Shown here one piece after another: positions 1 to 11,167 of a stretch of DNA of 35,711 nucleotides. A program made the position numbers and the translations under genes. The notes below the pieces were generated by a model that ran no database searches, was not told the origin of the DNA, and saw only the letters and a list, made by a program, of their open reading frames with translations. The number at the start of each line of letters is the position of its first letter. Positions within the stretch are counted from its first letter, which is position 1. Source of the stretch: Didymodactylos carnosus (taxonomy: Eukaryota; Rotifera; Eurotatoria; Philodinida; Philodinidae); contig CAJNOQ010001110.1 of NCBI GenBank assembly GCA_905250885.1, forward strand, positions 1-35,711, in the 5' to 3' direction.

Positions 1-547
1 CGATTATTTTCTTGACCGAGACATGAGTAAAAATTTGGCTGATATCTAGTTTCCCAGAGAATAATCAGGAGAACAAGGCGGATTCGTTTACAATCTTCAG
101 TTGTGCATTTTGTCGACGTACAATAATAAAAAAATTGTGATAGTTAGAACTAGTTCAAAGGTTTATTCACAAACATTAAAAGATATGTGACGGGAAATTT
201 TAGAAGCGTTCATCTTGTTCCTCTGATTATTTTCGACAAAACTAGATATCAACCAAATCTTTCTTATGTTTCGGTGAAGGGAACGAGCGGCAACGCACCT
301 ACGCTTTTTTCGCTACGTAAGCGTTTTCATGTAGAAACGACGTATTGTCATCAAAGTTTATTTTCTGTAGAAACTTACTAGTGACTAAAACCTCTTCTGA
401 TCAAATGGTTTTTTCGTGTGAGATAAGCGTTTGCTTATTCAAATTTAGTCTCTTAGAAAAGATATTTGAATGGTTTTTTTAAAAACTGTATCCAGAATTT
501 GTAAAATACATTTCAATTCGTGAAAAATTATTCATGTCGTCGTTTAG
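1..547. other. no gene recognised; possible large intron or 5' flank of the + strand EF-hand gene
   Basis: No open frame here resembles the proline-rich or Gly-rich sections seen in the complete minus-strand paralog at 3337-5298. Short open frames such as 187-381 look like noise. The stretch ends in TTTAG just before 548, a plausible splice acceptor, so it could be the intron upstream of the first visible exon. Otherwise the neighbouring gene is 5'-truncated here. Confidence 0.4.
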
Positions 548-970
548 GTGCCGGTTTATCAGGGTCTGAATTAGGATTAGCGGGAGGATCCGGTGCAGGG
601 TACGGAGCATCATCAAGTTACGAAAGTTATGGTAGTTCGGGTTCAGGCTTGGGAGGTGGTGATTTTGGCGGAGCTGGTGGTGTTAGTGGCAGTTACGGAT
701 CATCAAGTTTTGAAAGTAGCGGTGGGTATGGATCAGGATCTTTGGGTCAAGGAGGTAATAGTGTTGATTTTGCCGCAGCAGCATTTCAAGCAGCTGATAA
801 AAATAAGTAAGTACTGTCAAAATAACAGTTTAAAAAACATTATTCTACGACCGGAGTTTTTTTGTCAAACTTTTGGCTATACACTGGCTCATACTGTATA
901 TAAATCTTTTAGGGATGGCTCTGTTGATGCTCACGAATTTCGTGATTTTGTTGGTCAAAATGTCAAGTAA
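548..970 (+). CDS. Gly/Ser-rich EF-hand protein, 3' part only (two exons)
   Basis: Exons 548-806 and 913-970 are joined across a GTAAGT...TTTTAG intron that interrupts the EF-hand loop itself. The spliced product reads AADKNKDGSVDAHEF around the joint, a canonical 12-residue calcium loop (D-x-N-x-D-G-x-V-x-x-x-E type). Upstream of it lie about 75 residues of Gly/Ser/Tyr repeats (SSYES, SSFESSGGYG) very like the complete paralog on the minus strand. The first exon opens in phase 2 after TTTAG, so it needs an upstream exon that I cannot find in the first 547 bases. An open frame does run back to a GTG at 520, but eukaryotes do not normally start there. It is therefore either a gene whose 5' exons lie outside the window or a truncated duplicate. 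The two genes are convergent, about 2.4 kb apart. Role unknown; see the paralog. Confidence 0.7.
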
Positions 971-3082
971 GCAAAACGAATTTTTCTATCTTTATTTGAG
1001 ACAATGTATTGGTCTTTTGTCTCTCTTGATCTACTTAATATCAGAAAAGTATGATTGTAAGACATTATAAGTAAGTTATCTTGAGAAATTTTTATGTGTA
1101 TATATGTTGAAGAAAGTTTTGTAATGATAATCGGCAAATAACAGACTTTTTCTACTGAGTCGATACAAACGTCTTTTCTATGTAATTAAATAATTTTATC
1201 AAGGTAATACCTTGTTTTATTATTATATAAACAAACCTACCATTTCTTTTTTTCTCAAATGAATGACGTACATCGACGTCTAAATTGAGCAATCTTGTTT
1301 CAATTTTAGTCAATAAACACAATGTTTTATATGAATAATGGATTGATACGATCATATGGCCATCGATTTTTATCAAATACCAACCATATAGTGTGACTTT
1401 TTTTTCTGCTCAAGGATTTACCTTTTTCCAGTGCCCACACAACATCAATATTTTTATTAGCTATATTTATTTCATTTCATTTTATAGATCCTGTATCGTT
1501 TCAAAACCATATTTTTTTCTCTTTTCATTGAATAAAATACGTAGACAATATCATAAAAAAGATTAACTACCATATGAGGGAAACGTAACTTTCTGGTACA
1601 ATCAATAAAAAAAAATAAAAGTGTTCATAAAAAAATTTGAATGGTACGTTTTGTTCCCCTGTCTTTGCCGAGTATCCTATAAAAATTTCCCAACTGCCAG
1701 ACTCATACTGGCTGAGTTAGGAGGAAGACAATTTTCAGTTTTTGCCATAGAGAATTTTTGGCAGGATTTTGCTAGAAAAAGGGTTGAAATAGATGTATTC
1801 TACGTCGTTCGACAGAGAATGATTCGAGCAGTACAGTGGGACTGTGAGCAAATGCGTCAAGCCGAAAAACCGCAGAAAAGTTTTTTCATTCTTTAGTGTT
1901 AAAATCTAAAAAGTCCAAATTTCGTTATGTGATTCTACTTTCAGAATTATCCATTATTTTAGCAAAGACTATAGATTTTAGAGCTCCAAAAATTCGGTAG
2001 TCAAACTCGCCGCAGTCTGACGAGTCGACTGGTGTACGGTATTGATGGTTTTCGTTTAGCTTTGACCAAAAATCTCACGAAAACAGGTTGGTCTACATTT
2101 AGTTAAAAAACAAAAGTCGATCCACATTTTCCCCTATAATGTAAAAATAATAAGGAACAAAATGAGGATTCGATCTTAAATTACTTTTGCTAGTACAACT
2201 TTTGATGCTCTATCTAGTGCAGAAGTTTCATGGAGAAGGAATGCAAGCTTCATTAGTACTGAGCAAAACAAGTTGCAAAAAGTCAGTCTACATTTAGAGC
2301 GGAAATTGACTTCCGCAAGAATGAAAGCTGTTTTATCTCTACCAAATCATGCAAACTGAATTTTTTTTTAAATAGAGTTGTAGACCGACGCCTGATCTAC
2401 AATTTAGCCACTCCAAAAATTTCTTCAGTGGCGGACTTTTGGAAAAAAACTGTAAGAGAAGGTCGGTCTAGAAAAAACGGAAAAGATGCTTGTAAAATGA
2501 TTATATCTAAAGGACAACAAAAAAAAGTAAGCAAAGTTGAACACTAATCATATGGTTAGATTCACAATTCAATTCTCTACAGGATGCGCTGCTTTTCTTT
2601 TCTTTTTATATCTTTTTATATAATCAAAAATTCAGTTTTCAGAGTCATCAGAAAATTAAGTTTTTTCAACTTTTGAGTCCCATAACTTTGCAACGAAAGG
2701 ACGTATTGAGTAGAAAATTTTTGTCGAAGTGGGCAGAGTACTAGGCAAAGCACAGGAAAAAATTTGCTCAAGCGAGGCTCGTGTAACCTGAGTTATTATA
2801 GAAACATATCTAAACAAGTGATTGTACTAGAAAGTTACGTTTCTGTCATATATATTAATTTAGTCATGCGTTCGAAACCACAACTAGAGAAAATGATTAG
2901 TACAAAGATCGACCGCATCGACTCTATAAATAAGAAACAAATATAAATGTATGATTGAATCATTATTATTTTACAATAATTAAATATTATTATGAGATCC
3001 AAATTAACCTGCAAAATAAATGAGGTTTCATCGGTGCATCTGCGTAATAGTACGTCAGAACAAGATAAATTTAACTACATGA
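971..3082. other. intergenic, no supported gene
   Basis: A+T-rich spacer between the two convergent EF-hand genes. An open frame at 1621-1896 (91 codons) has a protein-like composition but matches nothing I know and has no convincing splice partners. Three scattered copies of a GTCTACATTTAG-like motif (about 2090, 2284 and 2394) and a short inverted repeat (TTGTAGA at 2378-2384, TCTACAA at 2396-2402) suggest an old repeat remnant at about 2.0-2.5 kb. Confidence 0.4.
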
Positions 3083-3092
3083 TTTATTTATT
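3083..3092 (-). promoter_or_regulatory. candidate polyadenylation signal (AATAAATAAA) of the minus-strand EF-hand gene
   Basis: The complement reads two overlapping AATAAA hexamers about 250 bases past the stop codon of the minus-strand gene. The position suits a 3' end, but the region is A+T-rich and such hexamers occur by chance. Confidence 0.3.
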
Positions 3093-3336
3093 ATAAAAGT
3101 CTAACTACAAATAGCTAATTAAAAAAGCTGATGCTATATAAAATTTAAAAGACAAGAAGAAAAGAAGTTGTCTTTAAAATGCACATATCTTCTTGCTAAC
3201 ACTTGTAGTGATTCTTAAATACAATTCACCTATATAATTAATTCACCGATTGATATTAACTCATTTTTCAGTCAGAATTTATCCACTAAAATAAACATAA
3301 AATAAATATGTCATATACATTTTTTACAATTTTAAT

Positions 3337-5298
3337 TTACCTTTTGTTAATGTAATTTCTGAATTCGTCTTGACTTAAAGTACCATCGCGATTGGTATCT
3401 GCGGCTTGAAAGGCTGCATCAGCACCTCCTGCTCCAACACCGAAGGATGATGAATAACCACCTGCACCACCGGTACTGAAGCCTGATTCACCATATGCTC
3501 CTCCTAATCCGACTGCTCCCAAATCGCCGGTTGATGAAGAATAAGATGAGGATTCGAATGATGAACCTCCGTAACCACCAGCTGCACCTGCGTCCAAGAG
3601 AGCTCCTCCTGCACCAAAACCACCAGCTCCAGCTCCAGCACCATATGAGCTAGATTCAAAAGATGAGCTACTGTAACCAGCTCCACCAGCACCTGAGAGA
3701 TCAGCACTGAATTCACCAGTTGCTAAACCTCCTGCAGCTCCAGAATATTCCGCGCCATAGGATGCACCTGATACTGCTAGACCAGCAACAACTGGTGGGC
3801 TCTAAAATAAATATACATACATTCACATATATGTTATAGTCTACTAAAATGACTCGTACTCTAAGATCTTATATGAGAATACCAAAAGTAATTGGTTGTA
3901 TGTTAAAAACGAACTTTTCTTCTGATTAAAGACGACTTTTTTTCAAAGTACTTACAATGTCTTCGACAACTCCAGCCGATCGTGCTTCTTGAACAAGTGT
4001 CACACTATCACGTAATTGAGCACCATAACGTTGAACATATGATTGTGGATTTTCTGCTTGAACTCCAAGTCGTTGAAATTGTCGAACAATACGAGCTTGA
4101 ATTGGTTCATATTGAATGATGACATTTCGTGGCGCCCGGTATTGTTGGGCAGCAGCAGCACGTTGAACAATTGTTCTTCGTTTAGCTTGTGCACCGTATG
4201 GAATCCATCGTTCAATGATAATATCACCTGAAAATTGAAAATAATATAATTAGTGATTGTGAAGATAAACTTGAGATTACTCAAAAACACTTACGGGGTT
4301 TTGGAGGTGGAGCAGGTAAGCGCTCGATTATGACTGAGCGTGGTGGTACAGGTAATGCAGCCAATCTTCGGATAACTAAAAGTCAAATAAAATAATGAAA
4401 TAAATCAGATTTTCTTTCATACACTGTATCCAAGTCTACCTGTTTTTGCTGCAACTGAAGCTGGGGTTGGCGGTGGTCTTTCACGAAGAATGAGTGGTGG
4501 TGGCTGCAAATGAGAATGAAGCAGTGTTTATTTTCAGTAAATTTTAGTGTGTAATAAATAAGTGCTTACTTGGGGTGGGGCAGGAGCACGTTGACGAACA
4601 ACGAGCGGTGGTGGCGCTGGTGGCTGTGGTGGTCTGACCTCCTTGATGATCAATGGGCCTGGTGGTGGAACTGGTGGTGGTTGAAGAAATCGAACCAGTA
4701 TATTTTGTTTATATGTAACGCCACCACCTGGTGCTGGTTTACGAATTATTTGTGGGTTTGAATCTTGAAATAATCCTTGGGCATCTGTTGCGTATCGATG
4801 AACTGACACGTTTTCAGATCCAAAACTGGAGGCTCCGTATCCTCCAGCACCACCGATAACTGTTGAATAATCAGCTCCATATGCGCCACCAGCACCTCCT
4901 ACAAGACCAGCGCCTCCTACAAGACCAGCACCTCCTGCAAGACTAGCAACATCCAATCCTCCTCCAGATGAATAACTTGATGATTCAAATGACGATGAAC
5001 CATATCCTCCTGCTCCAGAGAGATCGCCACTTATACCAGCTCCGTATAAGCCAGCTCCTCCTTCTAATCCACCAGCACCACTGGATTCATAGCTTGATGA
5101 GTATGAACTGTATCCACCACCAGCTCCACCCAAACCAGCAAGTGAAGCATCAGCACCGTATCCGCTAGCTCCGTAACTGCTGCTTGAGTAACCAGCTCCT
5201 CCACCTGCTGCACCGGATGAGACAAGGTTGCGAAACTCGTTTAAATCTAATCGGTTATCTTTGTTTGTATCAGCTTGTTGAAATAATGCGTCAGCCAT
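3337..5298 (-). CDS. structural-type protein with two terminal EF-hands, Gly/Ser/Tyr repeats and a proline-rich IIER core
   Basis: Five exons on the minus strand: 5298-4570, 4503-4440, 4375-4295, 4227-3956 and 3801-3337. All borders are GT-AG and the frame is continuous for 536 residues. The start ATG at 5298 sits in AACAAAATGG, a good eukaryotic context. Domains in order: EF-hand loop at 10-21 (DTNKDNRLDLNE, Asn in place of the usual Gly at loop position 6); Gly/Ser/Tyr repeats of SSSYESS/SSFESS type to about 165; a proline-rich section at about 185-320 with repeated units of form hydrophobic-I-I-(E/K)-R-x-P, including VIIERLP at 279-285 and IIIERWIP at 294-301; a charged/Gln-rich helical-looking part to about 382; a second Gly/Ser block; and a canonical C-terminal EF-hand loop at 517-528 (DTNRDGTLSQDE). 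This looks like a cytoskeletal or cuticle-like filament protein that binds calcium. The IIER-P pattern recalls articulin/alveolin-type repeats, but I cannot assign a family. Role inferred from composition only. Confidence 0.85.
4895..4948 (-). repeat. 18-bp tandem repeat, three units, inside the EF-hand gene
   Basis: Units start at 4895, 4913 and 4931 with consensus (+ strand) cctcctacaagaccagca. The third unit carries two changes. They encode a repeated six-residue Gly/Ala/Leu/Val unit (GAGLVG) in the Gly-rich block of exon 1, so length changes here keep the frame. Confidence 0.85.
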
Positions 5299-6202
5299 TT
5301 TGTTGTTTTACTTTCGGATTGATTACCTTACCTTCACTTGTAAATGTTAGAAGAAAGATGTGGTAAAGTTTACCGCAGTAGCTCTTGATATTATATGAAA
5401 GATAAAAATCATTCAACCAAGCCACCAAAGAAATCCTTTTTTCTCTTGCATACGTGTTTTTCTAATGGCTTTTCTCCCTTTTTCTCTTTTTTTTTTCATA
5501 GCCAATCCTCAGATTTTCCTTGGAAATCAGGCATGCATGCATCAAAAAATTTGAGAGGATATTTGATTATAGTGATCTTAGACCTGTACTCGTCACGTCC
5601 TTCACTTATTAAAAAATATTATTTTTTTCAAGGAGGAGTTAAGGACGTCAACGGCCTGATTTTGTGCTGGATAGTATCGTGTGATTCACTAAAAATATTT
5701 TTTCTCAAGCTATTCATAGGTAGATGTAGTTTTATGTGTGCATTCTTCCGAATATGTCATTGTCCCATCCAAGGACAAGATCATTTGAACCATACCTTAC
5801 ATTCCGCTTTCCATCAAAACATAATATCTTACTAAGAGAGATTTTTTCTTTAGCTTGGGAGACTGCGAGTAAAACATTTTTATCAACAAGTTATCCTTCG
5901 AATTGTCTATGTCTGATGACAGTTCAAAGTCGAAAGTAGGGCTATTTTTTCACAGTTGTATGTATGTCTATTTCGAAACAAAGAAAATTAAAAAAATTAT
6001 GAAAATCGATTGAGTCGAACGGATTTTATTAGTGAAACATTGCGTGAACCCAGCTTTGTACCATGCCTACGCAAATTACTCGTCTACATTTGCATGAAAA
6101 GACAGATAATCATAGTATGAAATTGACTGTATCAAGCAAAAGTGTTTTGTAACTTCAATATGCTGATGTTTGTGTTCTAGTAAGAAAATATTTTGCTGTT
6201 CG
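5299..6202. other. intergenic, no supported gene
   Basis: Upstream region of the minus-strand EF-hand gene. Close to the start codon the complement shows GAAG|GTAAGG, which could be a 5'-UTR intron donor, without proof. A 146-codon open frame at 5395-5835 is rich in Phe/Ser from T-rich tracts and is probably chance. Confidence 0.4.
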
Positions 6203-6504
6203 CAGAGTTGGGCAAGTCAGGAGTTTTGCAAGTCCCAAGTCAAGTCGAGGTCGGAAAATTTTGACTCCCAAGTTTAGTCAAGTCTGGTTAAAATTAGGCA
6301 GAACATAACATTTGCTAGCACCTTTTGGATGAGAGAGCTTTTATAGTCTCAGAAACTCTCTTTCATGGTAGAAAAAGTCTAATTTAAACGAAAATCTCTT
6401 ACTAGAAATGACTTGATTTGAAAAAAATTTCTCAAGTTAAGTCAAGTCATACCCCCAAAAAATTTTGGACTTGAGGCATTGTTGACTTGACCTGCCCAGC
6501 TCTG
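6203..6504. mobile_element. non-autonomous hAT-type element (MITE), 302 bp
   Basis: The element begins CAGAGTTGGGCAAGTCA and the complement of its right end begins CAGAGCTGGGCAGGTCA, an imperfect terminal inverted repeat starting with CAGAG as is usual for hAT elements. The flanks 6195-6202 (GCTGTTCG) and 6505-6512 (ACTGTTCA) agree in 6 of 8 positions, as expected for a decayed 8-bp hAT target duplication. The interior is filled with copies of CAAGTC/GACTTG in both directions and has no coding frame. It would have moved only with a transposase supplied in trans. Confidence 0.75.
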
Positions 6505-6512
6505 ACTGTTCA

Positions 6513-8310
6513 GTCATTCAATGAAATTTATTCAGAATTTTTCCAATTTAGAATAAGTAGTGCGGATGGTAGAAATCAAGTATTTTCGTGATTTCTGCAG
6601 CAAAATAATCACTATCTGTCATATCTCTCCGATCATGCCTCGTGTTACAATCCAAAATGAATTTGACGTCACTCATATAACTCTATGTATGAATTTAAGT
6701 TACACGTATTGTATCCCTAGGAAATTATTATCTTGCTTAAAACTACCAGGTTTTTTTGAGACATGTGGAAGTCATATTGTAAACTATCTTGTAAATAAAT
6801 ATCAGTTTACAGTATTTTACACTAATGTCACAGATGATATGATAGCTTCGTTTGAAGGTCTTTATGTTTGTACCACAGAAAATCTCTGAAATAAGTGAGT
6901 GCTTTACTCTGTAGTTTATAATGCAGAATGATCTACATTAGTATTTGCAGTATTGAATTAAGCCCCGATCAGAAATGCCGATTTTTGTCAAAAATATCGA
7001 CTTTGAGAAAAGCACATGGTTGGATGGTCCACAGTGTCTACTTTCTAATGGCATAATGTTTGTGTCGATAGGATAGATTTTTCATAGCTTTTGAGCGAGT
7101 TTTCCAGAAGCCAGAAGCAAAATATCAACAAAATATTGCACGCTCAAAGAGTTTTTAAGAAAAACGCATTTAACAGAATCACAACTTATTTTGTGTTTTT
7201 CTTAAGACTGCTTTTTAGCTTCAGAGCTTTCACCACGTGCAGGAATTCTCGGTAACGGTACATCGGAGAAAGAAAATTTTTTTGATTCGTAGATAACACC
7301 TACAGCTAGGAGTTGACGGAGTCCGATTTTTAAATTATGCTTTCATTTTATATAGAAATCAGGATTTCTAAGAAACCTTCCAAGGATTTTTCGGACTTTA
7401 AAGTTCTATTAAGCGCCAGAAATCAGTAAATAAGAAATTCAAAAATCAGGCTCTGCCAACTCCTGACCATAGGTGTTTACTGCAAAACAGAAACAGCCTG
7501 AGCTCTCTATCATTTTCCTGGAATGAAAATTCTTGCACGTGGTAGACGCCTGCCCTCCCACGAACAGTTGCAAGTAACGCCAGAAAAAAATTTCGTTACT
7601 ACACTTTGACATGATCATGAACATTCTCAGGCAGGGTCTTAAATTTCTAAAAATACGCAAAATATTATGCTTTGTCATTTTTCTAAAATTTCAAACTATT
7701 TTTTTTATTCGCCATGAAAAGCTGAATTCGATCAATCTAAAAACGAGACCAGGATATCAATAAACTGTCTTTTCGTCCGTAAAAAATCATATGTAAATCG
7801 TGAATGGTAATCATTTCGTTAAATAAATGGCTGATTTGTGCTATGAGAACATACAAGTACTTTTGTGTATGACAACAATAGTTGATTATACGAAATATAG
7901 TGCAGGCTCGTGTTTTTTACTATACGATCGTAAAACTTTTAGTTTTGACCAACTGTCGTTGCTGTTATTATCATCACTGTTTATTTGAATTTGAATAAAG
8001 AATAAGGAGAAAAAATTTCAGTTAAAAATTAACATATAAGTAAAAGACTGTTTAAATTTCAGTAGACATGGAACTGAAACCTTTAGAAAATTGCCTGAGA
8101 ATCTTTTGAGAATCGGTCTTTCGGAAAGCTCGTAAAAATCTGTTTTCGTCGAGAAACTGATCAAAAACTATCTTACTCAGAAGAGCAAAAATTCCTCTAA
8201 AATGAGACTTTAACAGAACTCTTTACAATTGACGTCGAGAAAAAAAGGTCATTTTAGATCTGAGTTATTTTTCGCTACTCTTTCTTGTTTTAATTTTATT
8301 GTTACCTTTC
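6513..8310. other. intergenic, no supported gene
   Basis: A 109-codon open frame at 6560-6889 has no recognisable domain. Around 7230 (CCACGTGCAGGAATTCTC) and, inverted, around 7530 (complement CCACGTGCAAGAATTTTC) there is a short diverged inverted repeat that may belong to a further old element. Nothing else is interpretable. Confidence 0.3.
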
Positions 8311-8315
8311 AACGT

Positions 8316-8400
8316 CAAAGACGTCTTCGTCAGACAAGGTCGCATAAAAATGAAGAAAAGATAATTAATCAGATTACATATATCAGTGATTCTGATAAGA
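8316..8400 (+). mobile_element. Penelope-like element scrap (5' region)
   Basis: This segment is clearly similar to the complement of 12791-12862 next to the Penelope-like element. Shared runs include GTCTTCGTCAGACAAGGT and the translated pattern RRLRQTR..KNE.KII.QI. The copy at 12.8 kb adjoins sequence that also occurs just upstream of the reverse transcriptase at 11.3 kb, so this block probably belongs to the 5' end (pLTR or N-terminus) of that family. No reverse transcriptase follows here, so it is a solo or truncated end. Confidence 0.55.
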
Positions 8401-8420
8401 ATAGTACCGTTCGAAATTCG

Positions 8421-10440
8421 AATAACGTAAATGCTCCTAAGCGTCTCTTCTCTTTGACTTGATGTACCAATTTCGCATTTCTCGCATATACTCATCAATG
8501 TTAGACCCATAATCGTTGCAAATATAGCTTTTCTATTTTGAACTATTAACGAGTTAGAAGCAAAACATCTATATCTGACCGTTATTTTGTTGTTGATCTT
8601 CTTGTAGTTCACATGAGTCACGTTTTGTAAATGTTATTTTTCTCTGCTACTTTGTGTGGAATAATATTTTATTCTTTCTATTTTCTAGAATTTTCTTTGC
8701 TCTATGCAGCCACACCATTTTATTTTTGTTCCCAGCATTTTAGGTTTTTTCTCAAATTTGTTCAGAATTCATAGTTCTAAAATCCAATTTTTTTCTTATC
8801 CCGTAACCACATAGTTCTGGCCTTGATTTTTCTTATCCCAAACATTGATTAAATATGTAGAATAGATAACAGCGAAAACTCGATGTTTTTATCACATTTC
8901 ACCAACGTGCAATTCATGCCTTACTGATTCTAGGTGAGGTTTGACCGATAATTTGTTCCGTAACCACCCACTATATCGGCTCTGATCCGAACATGATAGA
9001 CAGTTGTTGTTTTTTACCATACGTGTAGTTTAACCACATGATAATCCTATAAGAATGACAAAGACTAAAATTGCTTTATAGGGGAAAAAAATAGAAAATA
9101 CTAGAAAATGTCCCGGAACCGTTTCTTTTGGTTTGTTTTGTAACTTTAACGTAACACGTGTAAACGTGTACAAAGCAAATTTTTAGTATAAAGGTTTTAC
9201 AACATGGAGAATCTAAAGATGTGCATATACAGCGTTCAAATGGGTGAAAAAAGAGTTGCTGGAAATTCGGGGTTTTCAGAAAACTAAGGATGCTGAAAGT
9301 TTTGTAAAATCGTTTTTGAGTATACCAGTAGATGGAGCACACTTTCTAATCCGCAATTATCTACTTTTAGAGTAGTCCCAGTTATCTGTGCATGAAAATC
9401 AACAGAGAAGGTTTATCTCCTTACATTTAAAATCCACGGTTTTTTGAAAATCCAGGATACAAAGAAGTGGTAGTTTGCAAACTTACTTCTTCTGGTACTA
9501 CTAGGCACTCACTATCGACATATGATATTCAACTACCCAAGCGTTTACTTTTCTTTTGATCAAATTTTTGAAAACAAACGGTACTACTTTTACCAGAATC
9601 ATATATATGAGTGAATTGTAATGGTATTGTACCGTTAGAAAGAAAAATTTCTAAAAATTCAAGTTAAACAAAAACAAAATTCGGAGATATGCATTCCCTA
9701 CACTTGGTGCATTGGCGACCGTGAACCGGTAGGTTTTCTAGAGTTACGAAAATACTTAGGGTTTTGATGAAAGAAAGCGTTATTTATTAAATGAAAAGTA
9801 AAGTGTCATATAGCGTTCGAACGAATTCGTCAATGCGCATCGCACGTGCACGTGCGAAGGTACATATGCAGGCATCGATGGTCGCGAGGTCCGTTTTTAG
9901 GAAATGTGTGCTCTAATAAACAGTTGACAAGAATACCTTACAAAGCATTCACATTAGTCCTGACACAATAGGCAAACAGAATTATTGCTTCGGATTTTCA
10001 AAGAGTTTCCCAGAAAACTAGTTTTTGAGGAGTTTCTTTTCCATCTATGATGTTTTTGAAAATATTGCCATGAGCTTAGGTCAAGTCGATTCAGCTTTTT
10101 GAAAAATTTCGAAAAGTTTTATTTAGACAAGCTACGCTTTACGTACTAATTATGTTTTCATTGGTTATCCAATTAGTTAATTGATTAATTGCAGTTTGTT
10201 CTTTGTTAAAAGTAAACCATTCCATCAGATAATCATGTTAGAAAAAGCGTTCCAGAAAAATAACTCCAACCCGAGAATAAAATAAATGAAGGATAGTCAT
10301 GTCCTGGTTTGCTGTAAACGCCACTGTAATATGCATAGAGAGATGAGCCATCCCGAGTATATGCTTAGATGCAGCTTAGAAAGACGAGCCGATTGATATA
10401 TAATAAATCTAAATTTGATCAAGTTTTCATAGAGATACGT
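8421..10440. other. intergenic, no supported gene
   Basis: No coding region can be supported. The only clear structure is the 18-bp perfect palindrome at 9840-9857. Open frames at 8265-8621 and 9076-9342 (complement) show no domain. Confidence 0.35.
9840..9857. promoter_or_regulatory. 18-bp perfect palindrome with two abutting E-boxes
   Basis: TCGCACGTGCACGTGCGA is its own complement and contains two adjacent CACGTG cores. CACGTG is the classic E-box of bHLH-Zip factors. No gene starts nearby, so the regulatory reading is only a possibility. Confidence 0.3.
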
Positions 10441-10450
10441 TGAGTTTAAT

Positions 10451-10852
10451 GTCAGTGCACATGATTTTTTCGAAAAATATCAGTGCACATTTCCCGTAAT
10501 TTTGGACTTCTAAAGAACGTTAAGAGATTTTGAGCTTATTTTTTTATGTCATGTGTAACTTCTGGATGTTGAAAAAGGATAAAAGTTTCAAAGCAAACGG
10601 AGTTATTTTGCAGGAATTATGAGAGAAACAGAGATGTTGTCAGTGCACAAATGTAGAAAATGTCAGTGCACAAATTGTGTGAAAACCGAATTTTTCTCCA
10701 AAAGATTGTTCTGCCCTACGCTAACCGATAAAACTAGAGAAAATTTCTTTTTACCAAATTGCCATACTTAGACTTGGCGACCTTTTGACTCTAGAGCGAC
10801 CTTTTTAGTATAAACAGTTACTGAGATAAATCAATGTATATGTCAGTGCACA
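10451..10852 (+). repeat. five dispersed copies of TCAGTGCACA, all in the same direction
   Basis: Copies occur at about 10452, 10481, 10639, 10663 and 10842, most as TGTCAGTGCACA. They bracket a 400-bp segment ending just before the Penelope-like region. A 10-base word five times in 400 bases is not expected by chance, so this is likely the internal structure of an unidentified repeat element. Confidence 0.5.
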
Positions 10853-11167
10853 GAAAAACAGTGTCTGTTATCGCAGTACTTTTTGTATTTTTTCACCCAC
10901 ATAATTTCATTTAATTTCAATGCCAAGTCAAGTACATATTTGAATAGCCCAATAATTCTGCTACGAATGTAGTTAAAACTTCCTCCGCTTCCATTTGATT
11001 TGATTGATAAAAAACGAGCTTTTCCCGACGAATTAGCTGAAAAAACATCAGTTTTAGACCTGATTTGATGAATATCACGCTTCCTTAAGGAATAGAGAGC
11101 TCCTTTGTTCAAAAGTGAATATACAAATACAGAGGAGTAAAAATCTTTTAAAAAAATTGAAAAGTCA

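Noticed and set aside
520..547. GTG start for the + strand Gly-rich gene
   Set aside because: Eukaryotic genes do not normally start at GTG, and TTTAG at 543-547 fits a splice acceptor better.
1621..1896. 91-codon open frame in the spacer between the EF-hand genes
   Set aside because: No domain, no convincing ATG and no splice partners; kept only as a remark.
5395..5835. 146-codon open frame
   Set aside because: Composition follows T-rich tracts, giving poly-Phe/Ser; no domain and no homology known.
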